Assembly: GCF_011493005.1 (NCBI RefSeq)
Contig: NZ_CP049159.1
Location: forward strand, 434,001 to 498,000
From: Caballeronia sp. SBC1
GTDB taxonomy: Bacteria; Pseudomonadota; Gammaproteobacteria; Burkholderiales; Burkholderiaceae
Length of the DNA: 64,000 bases
Direction of reading: 5' to 3'
Shown here: positions 9,090 to 18,694 of the stretch, piece after piece
How positions within the stretch are numbered: position 1 is the first letter of the stretch
Layout of the letters: every line of letters starts with the position of its first letter
The notes under the pieces: model-generated
The model's input: only the letters and a program-made list of their open reading frames with translations
Databases searched by the model: none
What the model was told of the DNA's origin: nothing
Translations under genes and position numbers: made by a program

Positions 9090-10478
9090 ATGGCAAACAC
9101 GCTTACCAGCATCGACGATCTTCCTACCAGCCGGTTCCACAAACGGATCGCCTTCGTTGCAGCGGGCGGCCCGTTCTGCGACGGGTATCTGCTCGGCATC
9201 ATCGTAGTGGCACTTCCGTTCATTGCTCAGGACTTGCGGCTCGATGCGCTGCAAATGGGGCTGATCGGCGCGGCGAGCCTTATCGGCATGTCGATCGGCG
9301 GCGTCGTGTTTGGACCGATGACGGACCGCTTCGGCCGCCAGTCGATGTATGTGCTGAACCTCGCTGTGTTCGTGCTGTGCTCGGTCGCGCACCTGTTCGT
9401 CCACGACGTGACGACGCTCTTCGTGCTGCGCCTCGTAATGGGCATCGCGCTCGGCGCGGATTATCCGATCGCCACGGCGCTCGCCTCCGAGTTCCTGCCG
9501 AAAAAGCTGCGTGGCCCGATCCTCGCGAGTCTCGTGCTGTTCCTGTGGGTGGGCTACACGATCAGTCTTGCCACGGGGCTGCTCGTTAGCGGCAGCCCGA
9601 GCGGCGTGTGGCGCTATATCCTCGCGAGCGCAGCCATTCCCTCTGCGGTCTTCCTGCTGCTGCGCATGAACATTCCTGAATCGCCGCGCTGGCTCATTTC
9701 GGCGGGACGTCAGGAGGAAGCGCGGCGCATCGTCACCGAACACCTTGGGCCTCATGCCGACTTCGCGGTGCTGGTCGCCGAAACTCGCGTCAGTGCCGGA
9801 CGGCGTGGCCTCGGGATGTCGAGTATCCGCGAACTGCTGGCGCGCGGCTATGGGCGCATGCTGGTGTTCTGCTCGATCTTCTGGATGTGCCAGATCGCGC
9901 CGTCATTCGCCATCAAGACGTTCCAGCCAATGCTTCTCAAATCGCTCGGCGTAACGCAGGCGCTTGCGGGTTCGCTAATCATCATTGCGTTCGCGATCGT
10001 CGGCACGGCGATCGGCATGCTTATCGTCAACCGGGTGGGTCGACGTCCGCTGCTGCTGGCCTCGTTTGTGCTGGCCACGCTCGCGCTCGTGCTACTCGCC
10101 ACGCCCCTCTCCGGTCTCTCCACGGCCGCCATCGCGCTCTTCATTCTCTTCACCGTCGCGGAGGCCGCCGGCTCCGGCCTGCAGTTCATCTACCCGAACG
10201 AAGTATTCCCGACCGATTTGCGCGCGACCGGCATGGGACTCGCGATGTCCGCAAGCCGCATCGGCGCCGCTGCGGGCACGTTCCTGTTGCCGACCGTGCT
10301 CTCGCACTTCGGCAGCGCCAACGGCCTGCTGATCGCCGCTGGCATCAGCGGCGCAGGACTGATCGTGTCCGCGCGCATGGCTCCCGAAACACGCGGCCTG
10401 TCACTGGGGCAATCGCACCTCGCGCAGACGCCGGCGAACAGCTCTACCCATATCAACGAAAACGAGGCACGTACATGA
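9090..10478 (+). CDS. MFS transporter, sugar-porter-like
   Basis: The 462-residue protein has about 12 membrane segments. It carries the MFS loop motif GPMTDRFGRQ after helix 2, a second such loop (NRVGRRPLL) in the second half, and the sugar-porter signature PESPRWLISAGRQEEARRI in the central loop. The stop codon overlaps the ATG of the downstream FAD oxidoreductase (ATGA), so the two are translationally coupled and the transporter probably imports the substrate of that enzyme. The likely cargo is a small organic or amino acid, or a sugar acid; this is inferred. Confidence 0.88.
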   Translation: MANTLTSIDDLPTSRFHKRIAFVAAGGPFCDGYLLGIIVVALPFIAQDLRLDALQMGLIGAASLIGMSIGGVVFGPMTDRFGRQSMYVLNLAVFVLCSVAHLFVHDVTTLFVLRLVMGIALGADYPIATALASEFLPKKLRGPILASLVLFLWVGYTISLATGLLVSGSPSGVWRYILASAAIPSAVFLLLRMNIPESPRWLISAGRQEEARRIVTEHLGPHADFAVLVAETRVSAGRRGLGMSSIRELLARGYGRMLVFCSIFWMCQIAPSFAIKTFQPMLLKSLGVTQALAGSLIIIAFAIVGTAIGMLIVNRVGRRPLLLASFVLATLALVLLATPLSGLSTAAIALFILFTVAEAAGSGLQFIYPNEVFPTDLRATGMGLAMSASRIGAAAGTFLLPTVLSHFGSANGLLIAAGISGAGLIVSARMAPETRGLSLGQSHLAQTPANSSTHINENEART

Positions 10479-11605
10479 TGGACAGCAATCCTAAGGTAAT
10501 CATTGTCGGCGCAGGCATTATCGGCGCCACCCTCGCTCGCGATCTGTCCAGCCGGGGGGCGCGCGTCACCGTCATCGACAAGAATGAGGTCGCCCTCGGC
10601 GCGACGTCTGGATCGTTCGCGTGGATCACCAACCAGACTAAATTCCGCAACGCGGACTCGCTCGAGGAATCCCGCGCGCGGGAATACTTCAACCTGCACC
10701 GGCTTTCGCATCTACGCTGGCGCTATCTGCAAAGCGTGGTCGCGGATTTGCCGATTCGCTGGTCGGGTTGTTTCCAGATGGCTGAGCCCGGCAGCGAAGG
10801 GGCGAAGGAATTGCGGTCTGAACTAGAGCGGCGGTTGAGCTGGGGTAGCCCGACCTATACCGTGACGGCCGCCGAGGCGCACGAGATCGAGCCGGCACTG
10901 GAACCCGGCGACGAGACGTTCATCACGTACACGCCGGACGAAGGCATGATGTCCCCAGTACAACTCACGTCGACCATGTTGCAAGCCGCGATTGTGCGGG
11001 GCGCGCGCTATTCGCCACACGACGTCTACGAGAGCTTCGAGAAGACGTCCGCCGGCTACGAGGTCACGAGCAGCTCGGGCAAACGCGAGGCTGACCTGCT
11101 GATCTTTGCGGGTGGTGTGGCAAATCCCAAACTCGTCGAAGGGACGGGGCTTGATGCGCCGCTCACACACAGCACCGGCAGCGTCGTTCATCTCGCACCG
11201 CTGCCGAAACTGTTCGACTCGGTGATTCTGAGCGCGCACGTGCATGCGATACAACGCGTGGACGGGCGGGTCGTCATCGCCAAGCATTTCTCGGGATCAC
11301 CGGTGGGCGATCCGGGTACACCCGACGCCGAGGAACTGGTGCGTATCGCCGCGCATATTCTGCCGGGGCTGAGCGACGCGATGGTGGAGAAGGTGACTGA
11401 GACACGGCGTGTGATTCCATCCGACGGGCTGCCGGTTATCAGCCGCAACCCGGCACTTCCTGGTGTGCTGGCGGTGACGACGAACGCGGGGATAAGCCTC
11501 GCCGCCGTGCTGTCGCAATTGATCACGACCGAGTTGCTTGACGACGTGAAGGTGCGCTTGCTTGACCCGTATCGATCCGGGCGGTTCCGGGTGCAGGCGA
11601 ATTGA
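10475..11605 (+). CDS. FAD-dependent oxidoreductase (DAO/glycine-oxidase-like)
   Basis: The 376-residue protein starts MMDSNPKVIIVGAGIIGATL, with the Rossmann dinucleotide motif GAGIIG near residue 12 and an acidic end of the second strand (VTVIDK). The size and C-terminal layout (GLPVISRNPALPGVLAVTTN, then a helix) match the D-amino-acid-oxidase superfamily, which oxidises amino acids or related secondary amines. The start overlaps the stop of the MFS gene by four bases, so they form one transcription unit. Substrate identity is not evident. Confidence 0.85.
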   Translation: MMDSNPKVIIVGAGIIGATLARDLSSRGARVTVIDKNEVALGATSGSFAWITNQTKFRNADSLEESRAREYFNLHRLSHLRWRYLQSVVADLPIRWSGCFQMAEPGSEGAKELRSELERRLSWGSPTYTVTAAEAHEIEPALEPGDETFITYTPDEGMMSPVQLTSTMLQAAIVRGARYSPHDVYESFEKTSAGYEVTSSSGKREADLLIFAGGVANPKLVEGTGLDAPLTHSTGSVVHLAPLPKLFDSVILSAHVHAIQRVDGRVVIAKHFSGSPVGDPGTPDAEELVRIAAHILPGLSDAMVEKVTETRRVIPSDGLPVISRNPALPGVLAVTTNAGISLAAVLSQLITTELLDDVKVRLLDPYRSGRFRVQAN

Positions 11606-12048
11606 GCGTTTTCCGGTGGGTTGGAAGTGGGTTAGAAGCGCGGTTCTAGCCTCTCTTGCCCGGGGTTTGCGCAGCATAAAGCGGCTGCTCGGGCTGTCGG
11701 TTTATGCTTCGCAAACTCGAAAACCGAAAGCCACTCAGGGTTGCGTTGCAAACCGGCCCCGTGGTTCAGACTCCGGTCAGTAAAGCTGATTAGAAGATCA
11801 ATCCACGCCCAGTGATTACGGCAATCGATGACAGGTTGGATTTGACGGTTTGTGTTCCATGGTTTCAATACAACGCGGCGTTGAAGGACAGCCTTGAACC
11901 CGCACTGGGTGTCAGTCCGTTCGGCTGACCCAGACAGATAGCTGGCGAGGTTTGCGCTGCTGTTTCTTTGCCTGCAGATCTCACTGCGCAAGCTGCACGA
12001 TCACATCGTCGAGGTCAGCCTGCGCGAACTCGCGCGCGAGATCGCGCC
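11606..12048. other. intergenic region with no confident gene
   Basis: About 440 bases between convergent genes. A minus-strand frame (around 11632-11991) contains DTQCGFKA, which recalls glycosyltransferase family 2 proteins, but the rest of the frame does not support a gene. A helix-like stretch near 11950-12060 is open in more than one frame. I see no functional feature; decayed sequence is possible. Confidence 0.4.
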
Positions 12049-13011
12049 TCAGACCGGATTTAAGGCGCCCCGCCCATCCAGCACGGCGGCGACATTGTCC
12101 AGCGCTGTCAACCCCATCTGGTCGCGGGTCTCGATCGTGGCGCTCGCCATATGGGGCGTGATGAACACGTTGTCGAGTTTTGCGAAGCGCTTGTCGACAT
12201 TGGGCTCGTTCCGGTACACGTCCAGACCCGCGCTGAACAGATGTCCCGATGTCAGGGCTTCATAGAGCGCATCTTCGTCTACGAGGCCGCCACGCGCCGC
12301 GTTCACAAAAACCGCACCCTTGGGCAAGAGTCCAAATTCCCTTTTCGTCATCAGCGGGACGCCCCCTCCCGGCACGTGTAGCGTGAGCACCTGGCAATGC
12401 GGCAACATTTGCTCGAGGCTGGCGTAGAAGGTCGCGCCATTCTCCAGCGACGGAGCCGCACGGCCAATGTCCGTGTAAATCACGCGCATGCCGAAACCCT
12501 GCGCACGCTTCGCAACCGACCGACCGATACGCCCGAACCCGACAATCCCGAGCGTCTTGCCATTCACTCGCGTGCCCAGCATCTCGGTCATGCCGAACGA
12601 TTTGCCCCATCCGTTGCGCATTATTCGTTCGTACTCCGACGCACGGCGGCAAGCCGCCAGCACGAGCAGCATGGAGAAATCGGCCGTACATTCGGTCAAC
12701 GCATCGGGTGCGTTCGTGACGGCGATTCCCCTCTCGCGGGCGGCAGCCACGTCCATGTGATCGAAGCCCGCGCTCGCGTTCGCAATGATCTTGACCGTCG
12801 AGGGCAGCGCGGCAATGTGCTCCGCCTGCAAACCGGACTTCTTCCCGATCAGTACGGCCAGCACGTCGTGCTTCCTGCAGAAGTCGACGACAGACCACGA
12901 GTCCATATCGGATTCGGTCACGAAGGCATGAAACTCGGCCTCGGCGCGATTCGCTACGGCCGTGGGAACCTTCCGCGCAATCAACAGCCTGGTGCATTTA
13001 TTTTCCGACAT
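12049..13011 (-). CDS. D-isomer-specific 2-hydroxyacid dehydrogenase (GhrB-like)
   Basis: The 320-residue protein carries the NAD(P)-binding motif GIVGFGRIGRSVAKRAQGFG in the second domain. The catalytic set is visible: Arg in VNAARGGLVDE, Glu in YRNEP and His in TPHMAS. The family reduces glyoxylate, hydroxypyruvate or 2-keto sugar acids with NAD(P)H, or runs in reverse. It is divergent from the SDR gene across a 322-base region holding two matching palindromes, and probably serves the same pathway as the SDR, MFS, VOC and citrate-synthase-like genes. Confidence 0.88.
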   Translation of the reverse strand: MSENKCTRLLIARKVPTAVANRAEAEFHAFVTESDMDSWSVVDFCRKHDVLAVLIGKKSGLQAEHIAALPSTVKIIANASAGFDHMDVAAARERGIAVTNAPDALTECTADFSMLLVLAACRRASEYERIMRNGWGKSFGMTEMLGTRVNGKTLGIVGFGRIGRSVAKRAQGFGMRVIYTDIGRAAPSLENGATFYASLEQMLPHCQVLTLHVPGGGVPLMTKREFGLLPKGAVFVNAARGGLVDEDALYEALTSGHLFSAGLDVYRNEPNVDKRFAKLDNVFITPHMASATIETRDQMGLTALDNVAAVLDGRGALNPV

Positions 13012-13071
13012 GGTTTTCCTTTGATGGACAGACGTCGAGAGACTACGAAACCGCGGAGTCGACCGTCAATA

Positions 13072-13088
13072 TTGATTGGATGAATCAA
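13072..13088. promoter_or_regulatory. operator-like palindrome, copy 1
   Basis: TTGATTGGATGAATCAA lies 60 bases upstream of the dehydrogenase start. Outer arms TTGATT and AATCAA pair. It matches the perfect palindrome at 13247 in 15 of 17 positions, so both are probably sites for one regulator. Confidence 0.6.
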
Positions 13089-13246
13089 CTTATCGCGACT
13101 GATTCGTCCCTTATTCGTCACACCTTGTCACGCCGGATCCTGCGTGTTGCAGTTCGTTCCATCCGCACCCTTCGTCCATCTTGCTGACGACATCGCGAGC
13201 ATCAGGAAAACCCTATGACGATCCTTATCAGCAAGGCCCCCGGATG

Positions 13247-13263
13247 TTGATTCAATGAATCAA
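13247..13263. promoter_or_regulatory. operator-like palindrome, copy 2
   Basis: TTGATTCAATGAATCAA is a perfect 17-base odd palindrome about 70 bases upstream of the SDR start. With the copy at 13072 it brackets the divergent promoter region. The regulator is not identified; no regulator gene is adjacent. Confidence 0.65.
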
Positions 13264-13333
13264 GATTGCTCAACGCATGGCGTGAATGCAACTCTCCTTC
13301 TCATGTTCAATTGAATTGTCGAGAGGAAATGAA

Positions 13334-14092
13334 ATGCCTGGATCGAAGAAGTTTGCAGCCGTTACGGGCGCCGGCTCCGGCATCGGCCGCAGCGCCGCCG
13401 TGGCGCTCGCCAACGCTGGATTCGCCGTCGCGCTGATCGGACGCAGAGCCGAGCCTCTGCAGGAAACGAAAGAGGCAATCGGCACAGCCGGCGGGGAAGC
13501 GCATGTATTCCAGGCTGACGTTGCCGACGCCGCATCGGTCGATCACGCGTTTTCGCAGATCGCCAACGCATTCGGCCGGCTCGACGTGCTCTTCAACAAC
13601 GCAGGCCGCAACGCGGGGGCCGTGCCCCTGGAAGACTACGAGGTCGCGTTCTGGAACGATGTCGTGGCCACCAATCTGACCGGCGTCTTTTTATGCGCTC
13701 GGGCCGCTTATCGCTTGATGAAAGCACAGTCCCCTCAAGGGGGACGAATCATCAACAATGGATCGATCTCAGCCCATTCGCCGAGGCCGCATACCATCGC
13801 CTATACGGCAACGAAACATGCCGTCACCGGCATCACCAAATCGATCGCGCTGGACGGACGCGCTTTCAACATTGCCTGCGGCCAGATCGATATCGGCAAC
13901 GCGGCCACATCGCTGACGGAACGCATGAGCCGCGGCGTGCTTCAAGCAGATGGAAGCATGGCGCCCGAAGCAAGAATGGATGTGACGCACGTGGCGAACG
14001 CGGTCGTGCACATGGCCAGTCTTCCGCTCGAGGCCAATATCCTCAACATGACCATCATGGCGAGCGCCATGCCGTTTGTCGGCCGCGGATAA
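13334..14092 (+). CDS. short-chain dehydrogenase/reductase (SDR)
   Basis: The 252-residue protein starts [20 protein letters not shown], the classical SDR cofactor motif TGxxxGIG. NNAG follows near residue 88. The catalytic Ser is in [10 protein letters not shown], and Tyr and Lys are in YTATK. GAGAGGA precedes the ATG by a suitable distance, which sets the start at 13334 rather than the upstream in-frame codons. The next MFS gene begins 58 bases after the stop, so they are probably co-transcribed. The substrate, probably a hydroxy acid or sugar-like alcohol, is inferred from context. Confidence 0.87.
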   Translation: MPGSKKFAAVTGAGSGIGRSAAVALANAGFAVALIGRRAEPLQETKEAIGTAGGEAHVFQADVADAASVDHAFSQIANAFGRLDVLFNNAGRNAGAVPLEDYEVAFWNDVVATNLTGVFLCARAAYRLMKAQSPQGGRIINNGSISAHSPRPHTIAYTATKHAVTGITKSIALDGRAFNIACGQIDIGNAATSLTERMSRGVLQADGSMAPEARMDVTHVANAVVHMASLPLEANILNMTIMASAMPFVGRG

Positions 14093-14150
14093 ATCGCCTT
14101 CTCGCCAAATACAAAAACAAAAACAACAGGCTAATGTTCAGGAGACACCG

Positions 14151-15467
14151 ATGAAAGTCGTAGAGGAACAAACATTGCCGGCGCGAAACCCGGCTTACGC
14201 GGATACCACGAAACGCTCCAGGGTGCGGTACGTCGTGCTCTCGATGTTGCTCGTGGCAACCATCCTCAATTATGTGGACCGCTCGGCGCTGGGCATTGTT
14301 GCGCCTGGCCTCTCGAAGAGCCTCGCGCTCGACAAGATGCAGATGGGCGAGCTGTTTGCGGCGTTCGGCCTTGCCTATTCCATTGCCTTGGTGCCCGGGG
14401 GCGTGCTGACCGACATTCTCGGCTCACGCGTAGCCTATGCCCTGTCTCTCATCGGATGGTCATTTGCCACGCTGACGCAGGGTCTCGCAACCGGCTATCA
14501 CATGCTGCTCGGATCGCGGCTCGCAATCGGCGCAATGGAGGCGCCAGCCTTCCCTTCCAACGCGCGCGCAGTGACGTTGTGGTTTCCCGCCGGAGAACGC
14601 GGCTTCGCGACCAGCGTGTATGTAATGGGGCAGTACATTGGGACGCCCTTGTTCACCGGCTTGTTGCTGTGGATCTCCGCCGCGTACGGTTGGCGTACGG
14701 TCTTTTTCGTGACGGGCGGATTCGGCATTCTGTTCAGTCTTGTCTGGTACCGGGTTTATCGCGATCCGCATCAGCACGCGGGCGTGAATGCGGCCGAGCT
14801 GCAATACATCAATGAAGGCTCCACGGCGGCGCGCAAGCCCCGCGAGAAGTTCGATTGGCGCATGGCGCTCAAGCTGCTCAGCTACCGGCAGATTCTCGCC
14901 ATCTGCCTCGGCAAGTTCTGCAACAACACGCTGCTGGTCTTCTTCACCACCTGGTTCATGACCTATCTGATCGAAGCGCGTCACATGTCGATGATCAAGG
15001 TCGGGATCTTCCAGGCACTCCCTTTTATCGGTGCGACGATTGGCATTCTCGTGGCCGGCTACCTCTCGGACTTTTTCATCCGGCGCGGGGTGTCGATTTC
15101 CACTGCGCGCAAGGCGCCGCTCATCATCGGCACGTTGCTCGGCGCGTCTATCGTGCTCGTCAATTTCGTCGAGTCGAACGAGTTGGTGATCACCATCCTG
15201 ACTGTCGCGTTCTTCGCACAAGGTGTCGGGTCAATGTCGTGGGCCGCCGTTTCTGAAATCGCGCCTCGACAGTATGTGGGACTGACCAGCAGCATCACTA
15301 GCTTGGCAGCCAACATCGCTGCGGTCACTACGCCCCTCATGATCGGCTACATCACTCATCACACCGGCCACTTCTACTGGGCTCTCAACCTGATGGGCGC
15401 GATATGCGTGCTCGGGACCCTCTCTTACTCCGTGCTGCTGGGGAAGCTTTCCCGCATCGAACTGTGA
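14151..15467 (+). CDS. MFS transporter, anion:cation symporter type
   Basis: The 438-residue protein has about 12 membrane helices with the early motif LNYVDRSALGIVAPGL, typical of the anion:cation symporter branch that includes glucarate, galactonate and phthalate carriers. EAPAFPSNARAVTLWFP in helix 4-5 is also a signature of this branch. AGGAGA precedes the ATG at 14151. It sits between an SDR and a VOC gene and probably imports the organic acid used by this cluster. It is distantly similar to the transporter at 56854. Confidence 0.88.
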   Translation: MKVVEEQTLPARNPAYADTTKRSRVRYVVLSMLLVATILNYVDRSALGIVAPGLSKSLALDKMQMGELFAAFGLAYSIALVPGGVLTDILGSRVAYALSLIGWSFATLTQGLATGYHMLLGSRLAIGAMEAPAFPSNARAVTLWFPAGERGFATSVYVMGQYIGTPLFTGLLLWISAAYGWRTVFFVTGGFGILFSLVWYRVYRDPHQHAGVNAAELQYINEGSTAARKPREKFDWRMALKLLSYRQILAICLGKFCNNTLLVFFTTWFMTYLIEARHMSMIKVGIFQALPFIGATIGILVAGYLSDFFIRRGVSISTARKAPLIIGTLLGASIVLVNFVESNELVITILTVAFFAQGVGSMSWAAVSEIAPRQYVGLTSSITSLAANIAAVTTPLMIGYITHHTGHFYWALNLMGAICVLGTLSYSVLLGKLSRIEL

Positions 15468-15494
15468 CGCTTTCGGCTATCGTGTGAAAAACGA

Positions 15495-15887
15495 ATGATT
15501 GAATTCAAGTGGGATCATCTGCAACTGTGCTCGGCCGACGCCGAAGCCACCGCCGCATGGTTTGCGCGCTGCCTGAACGCCGAGATCGTGCGTCGCCCGG
15601 GACGAGTGGATTTGCGCATCGGCGGCATCAACCTTTTCATCACATCGCTGGCGAGCGCCCAAACCGGCCGCCCTGCTCATGGCGAGCAAAGGCAGGGCAT
15701 CGATCATGTCGGCGTGGTCGTGGAGGATCTCGACGCCGCGTTCGAGCATCTGTTGCGCTGCGATGCGGAAATTGTCGAGGCGGTCAAGCAGGTTCGCCCC
15801 GGCGTCAGAGCCTGCTTCGTGCGATCGCCGGGCGACGTTCTCGTCGAGATCCTGGAGCGGCGCCCCGCCGAGATGACTTTTACCTGA
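15495..15887 (+). CDS. VOC-family (glyoxalase/dioxygenase-like) protein
   Basis: The 130-residue protein starts with MIEFKWDHLQLCSADAEATA and has the two beta-alpha-beta-beta-beta halves of a VOC module. Candidate metal ligands are His in DHLQL, His in GIDHVGVVVEDL and a Glu near the end (DVLVEILERR). The family covers lyases, isomerases and dioxygenases, so the reaction is not specified. It begins 27 bases after the MFS gene and likely belongs to the same unit. Confidence 0.8.
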   Translation: MIEFKWDHLQLCSADAEATAAWFARCLNAEIVRRPGRVDLRIGGINLFITSLASAQTGRPAHGEQRQGIDHVGVVVEDLDAAFEHLLRCDAEIVEAVKQVRPGVRACFVRSPGDVLVEILERRPAEMTFT

Positions 15888-15994
15888 AAAAACGTCAATA
15901 TGGACGCTGGATTGGTCGCGCGAATATGCAAGGCGTGATCGCATCGCAACTCCCCTGCTGCCCCGTTCCGCCTCATCACCTTGCCTGCCATCCC

Positions 15995-17239
15995 ATGCGA
16001 AACTGGATCACGCTGACTGAAGCGGCTCGACAACTCGGCGTGCAAGCGCAGACTGTCTATGCGTATGTAAGCCGGGGCACCATCGCGGTCATGCCGGATC
16101 CTCATGACTCGCGCAAGAGCCTCTATCGCGCGGAGGACGTTGCAGGTCTGTGCCGCAAAAAACAGGTGGGACGCAAGCGCGAGGCACTCGCTGCCGGGAC
16201 AATATTCGGCGCGGAGCCCTGCATTTCCAGCAGTATCACCAGCTTCTCGAAAGGTCGGCCGTATTACCGGGGACGCGATAGCATCCGGCTTTCGGATACG
16301 GCAACGCTCGAGGACGTGGCGGCCATTCTCTGGAATGCGCGTGCGCCCGTTTCCTTCGAAACCGGTGACGTGCCGCTACTAGGCGACCAGCGAGGCAGGC
16401 AATGCGCGTTCACGTCGCTGGCAGCGCTCGCGGCCTGCGGGCACTCGACTCTCGGACGCACGGACAGCGCACTACATGTGGAGGCCGGCCGGCTTGTGGC
16501 GCTCATCGCGCAAGCGTTTGGCGCGCGATGTGACGCGAATGCACAAATGACGCATGAACGGCTCGCGCTCGGTTGGGGCCAGGATCGCGATGGCGCCGAA
16601 CTCATCCGCCGCGCAATGGTCCTCGTAGCCGACCACGAGATTACGAGTTCGGCGTTCGCCGCCAGGATTACCGCGTCCACTGGTGCATCGCTGCCGGGAT
16701 GCCTGCTTACGGGACTCGCGACTTTCTCCGGCCCGCTGCATGGCGATGCGTCAGGCCGGGTGCGGGCCGTGTTCGACGACGTCCGAAGACTCGGTGCGGA
16801 GTACGTCGTTGCCCACCATTTGCAGTCGGCCATTCCAATCCCGGGGTTCGGACATCATCTGTATCCGGACGGCGATCCGCGGGCAGCCGCCTTGCTCGAC
16901 GTGCTGAATCCACCTCAAGAGCTCATGTCGTTCATCAACAAGGTGGTTGAGCTGACCGGGCTCAACCCGAATATCGACGTTGCACTTGCTGCCTTGGCGG
17001 CGCAGCTGGAACTGCCACGCGATGCGTCGTTCGCGTTGTTCGCAACGGCCCGAAGCGTGGGCCTGCTCGCGCACTGTATTGAGCAGCTCCGGGTCGGCAA
17101 AGTCATACGGCCAAGAGGCCGCTATATTGGGCGCGCATTGGAAGACGCCAGCCCCGAGCTGCCCACGAAAGACGGCGATAAGACGTTCGATCCGGCCACG
17201 CTCGATAAGAATCGGTTGTTCAAGGCGGTTGAGCGCTGA
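15995..17239 (+). CDS. citrate-synthase family protein with N-terminal helix-turn-helix
   Basis: The 414-residue protein begins MRNWITLTEAARQLGVQAQT, a MerR/excisionase-like HTH of about 60 residues. A citrate-synthase fold follows from about residue 85. Citrate synthase active-site landmarks are present: His in ADHEITSSAFAARI (about 214), His in IPGFGHHLYPDGDPR (about 287), and Asp in LNPNIDVALAAL. The C-terminal RPRGRYIG segment also fits the family. An earlier ATG at 15926 is possible but the HTH fits 15995 better; neither has a good ribosome site. The protein may condense an acyl-CoA with a keto acid, or act as a sensor using the HTH. Both are inferences. Confidence 0.8.
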   Translation: MRNWITLTEAARQLGVQAQTVYAYVSRGTIAVMPDPHDSRKSLYRAEDVAGLCRKKQVGRKREALAAGTIFGAEPCISSSITSFSKGRPYYRGRDSIRLSDTATLEDVAAILWNARAPVSFETGDVPLLGDQRGRQCAFTSLAALAACGHSTLGRTDSALHVEAGRLVALIAQAFGARCDANAQMTHERLALGWGQDRDGAELIRRAMVLVADHEITSSAFAARITASTGASLPGCLLTGLATFSGPLHGDASGRVRAVFDDVRRLGAEYVVAHHLQSAIPIPGFGHHLYPDGDPRAAALLDVLNPPQELMSFINKVVELTGLNPNIDVALAALAAQLELPRDASFALFATARSVGLLAHCIEQLRVGKVIRPRGRYIGRALEDASPELPTKDGDKTFDPATLDKNRLFKAVER

Positions 17240-17302
17240 GAAGGCGTAAGACCTGATCTCCGCTGAAACAAAAACCCCTGAAACCCACTCCGGCTTACAC
17301 AA

Positions 17303-17590
17303 TTACTCGACCTTGGCGTCAGCTCGCAAGCCGGCAATCATCTTGTCGATCATCTGCGATTGCGCTTGCTGAAGCAGCATCGGCTTCATGTCCTCAAAGG
17401 AGGGGACTTTCAGCGGGCGAGTATCGTCAAGTTGGAGAACATAGCATCCATACCCCGACTTAACCGGGACCCGGGTGTACTGCCCTTTTTTCAGCATGCC
17501 AAATGCATCGGCAACCGGCTTCACGAATTTGCTGGGCGAGGACCAGCCGACATTGTATTTGGAGCCGTTAGGCTCTCTGCAAATTAGTCT
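17303..17590 (-). pseudogene. truncated parvulin-type peptidyl-prolyl isomerase (C-terminal part)
   Basis: About 90 codons read as the C-terminal end of a PpiC/parvulin-like foldase: NVGWSSPSKFVKPVADAF, then a core KKGQYTRVPVKSGYGCYVLQ and a final helix-rich tail with MIDKMIAGLRADAKVE. The N-terminal signal, chaperone helix and first half of the catalytic domain are missing, and upstream sequence does not continue the match. It is probably a dead fragment. Confidence 0.6.
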
Positions 17591-17653
17591 CCTGACTGCA
17601 CGGCACGAACCGACAAACTGTCCGATCGCGAAAGGATAGATGCAGCCGAGCAC

Positions 17654-17996
17654 CGTAGCAGGACGCTCTATTTTTGAGCAGTTCGATGAACTTAACCATC
17701 AGCATTCCTATCAACTTCATACCGAATCATAAAAGGTTCTTTAGCGCGACGGAGCCTCCGTCTGCATTGGGTACGTCGTAATGCCGTGATCTATTCGGTA
17801 ATTGGTTCCGCCGTCGCCTTGCAAGTCTTCGTGGGTCGGTAAATTTCGCGAGAGCGCACTAATGCCATAGAAATGGCCGCGAGGTGCAAATGGTTACATT
17901 TGTTCTTGGAGCAAACGGTCAACGCTTGTCACTAAGGATGCGTTATCAGACACAGCACCGCATTAATCCGCGGTCGTACACTAAAGGATCTAAACC
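17654..17996. other. intergenic, promoter region of the secreted Ala/Lys-rich protein gene
   Basis: About 340 bases without a recognisable gene. The right end must hold the promoter of the gene starting at 17998. No repeat or RNA gene was seen. Confidence 0.4.
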
Positions 17997-17997
17997 A

Positions 17998-18485
17998 TGA
18001 AAAAGATTATCGCTGCTCTCGCCTCCGCCCTTCTCGTGTCGACCGCTTTCGCACAAATGGCGGCACCGTCGACTGCAACAACGGAAGCCGGCAAAGCGCA
18101 ATTGAAGGCAGATCATAAAAAGGCCGACGCGCAAAAAACGGCGAACGAAAAGAAAGCAGACGCGTCTCAAGATGCTGCGAAGGCACAAGCGTCTGCCAAT
18201 GAAGACAAGACTTCAGCGCAAGCCGATGCCAACAAGGACGCCGCGAAGGTCGCGAGGGCGGACACCCCCAAGGAAGCCTCGGCCGCGCGGGTCGACGCAA
18301 TGAAATCGCAGAAGAAAGCGAACAAGAAAAAGAGCGAAGCCCAGGCTAAAGCAAATGCCAAGAAGCAGGATGCAAACAAGGACGCTTCTGTCGCACAAGC
18401 CAAGGCTGACAAGGAAAAGGTTGAGGCACAAGGCGATGCAAACAACACAGCCGCCGACGCGAAGGTTGACGCAGCCAAGAAGTAA
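17998..18485 (+). CDS. secreted Ala/Lys-rich low-complexity protein
   Basis: The ORF of about 162 residues has a clear signal peptide (MKKIIAALASALLVSTAFAQ, probable cleavage after AFA). The mature part is almost only Ala, Lys, Asp, Gln and Glu in short repeats such as KADAQK and QAKA, predicted to form a long charged helix. This resembles the middle region of TolA-like or colicin-import-like proteins but has no membrane anchor or TolA C-terminal domain. A periplasmic role is inferred. The start codon sits at 17998. Confidence 0.75.
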
Positions 18486-18494
18486 TTGATCAAT

Positions 18495-18525
18495 GGCAGG
18501 GGCGTTCAATGTGGATACCCCTGCC
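18495..18525. terminator. possible terminator hairpin
   Basis: GGCAGGGG and CCCCTGCC form a perfect 8-base stem nine bases after the stop codon of the Ala/Lys-rich gene. No T-run follows, so it may only act weakly or stabilise the 3' end. Confidence 0.45.
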
Positions 18526-18694
18526 TCGCACTCAAGAACAATTGTTTTGTAGCTCACCCGATACCGGGTAGATTCCCCCGGAGCTAGACGAGCCTCGTTC
18601 ACGTGGTTTTGATGCTGCCCCAATCAAACCGATCCAGCAGGGAATGCTGTCGAGTTCCCCTTGTTCCAGGCTGGCCAAACCTCCCGCCTTGCAC

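Noticed and set aside
11632..11991. Glycosyltransferase remnant (DTQCGFKA)
   Set aside because: Only one short motif matches; the rest of the frame lacks family character and has no start site.
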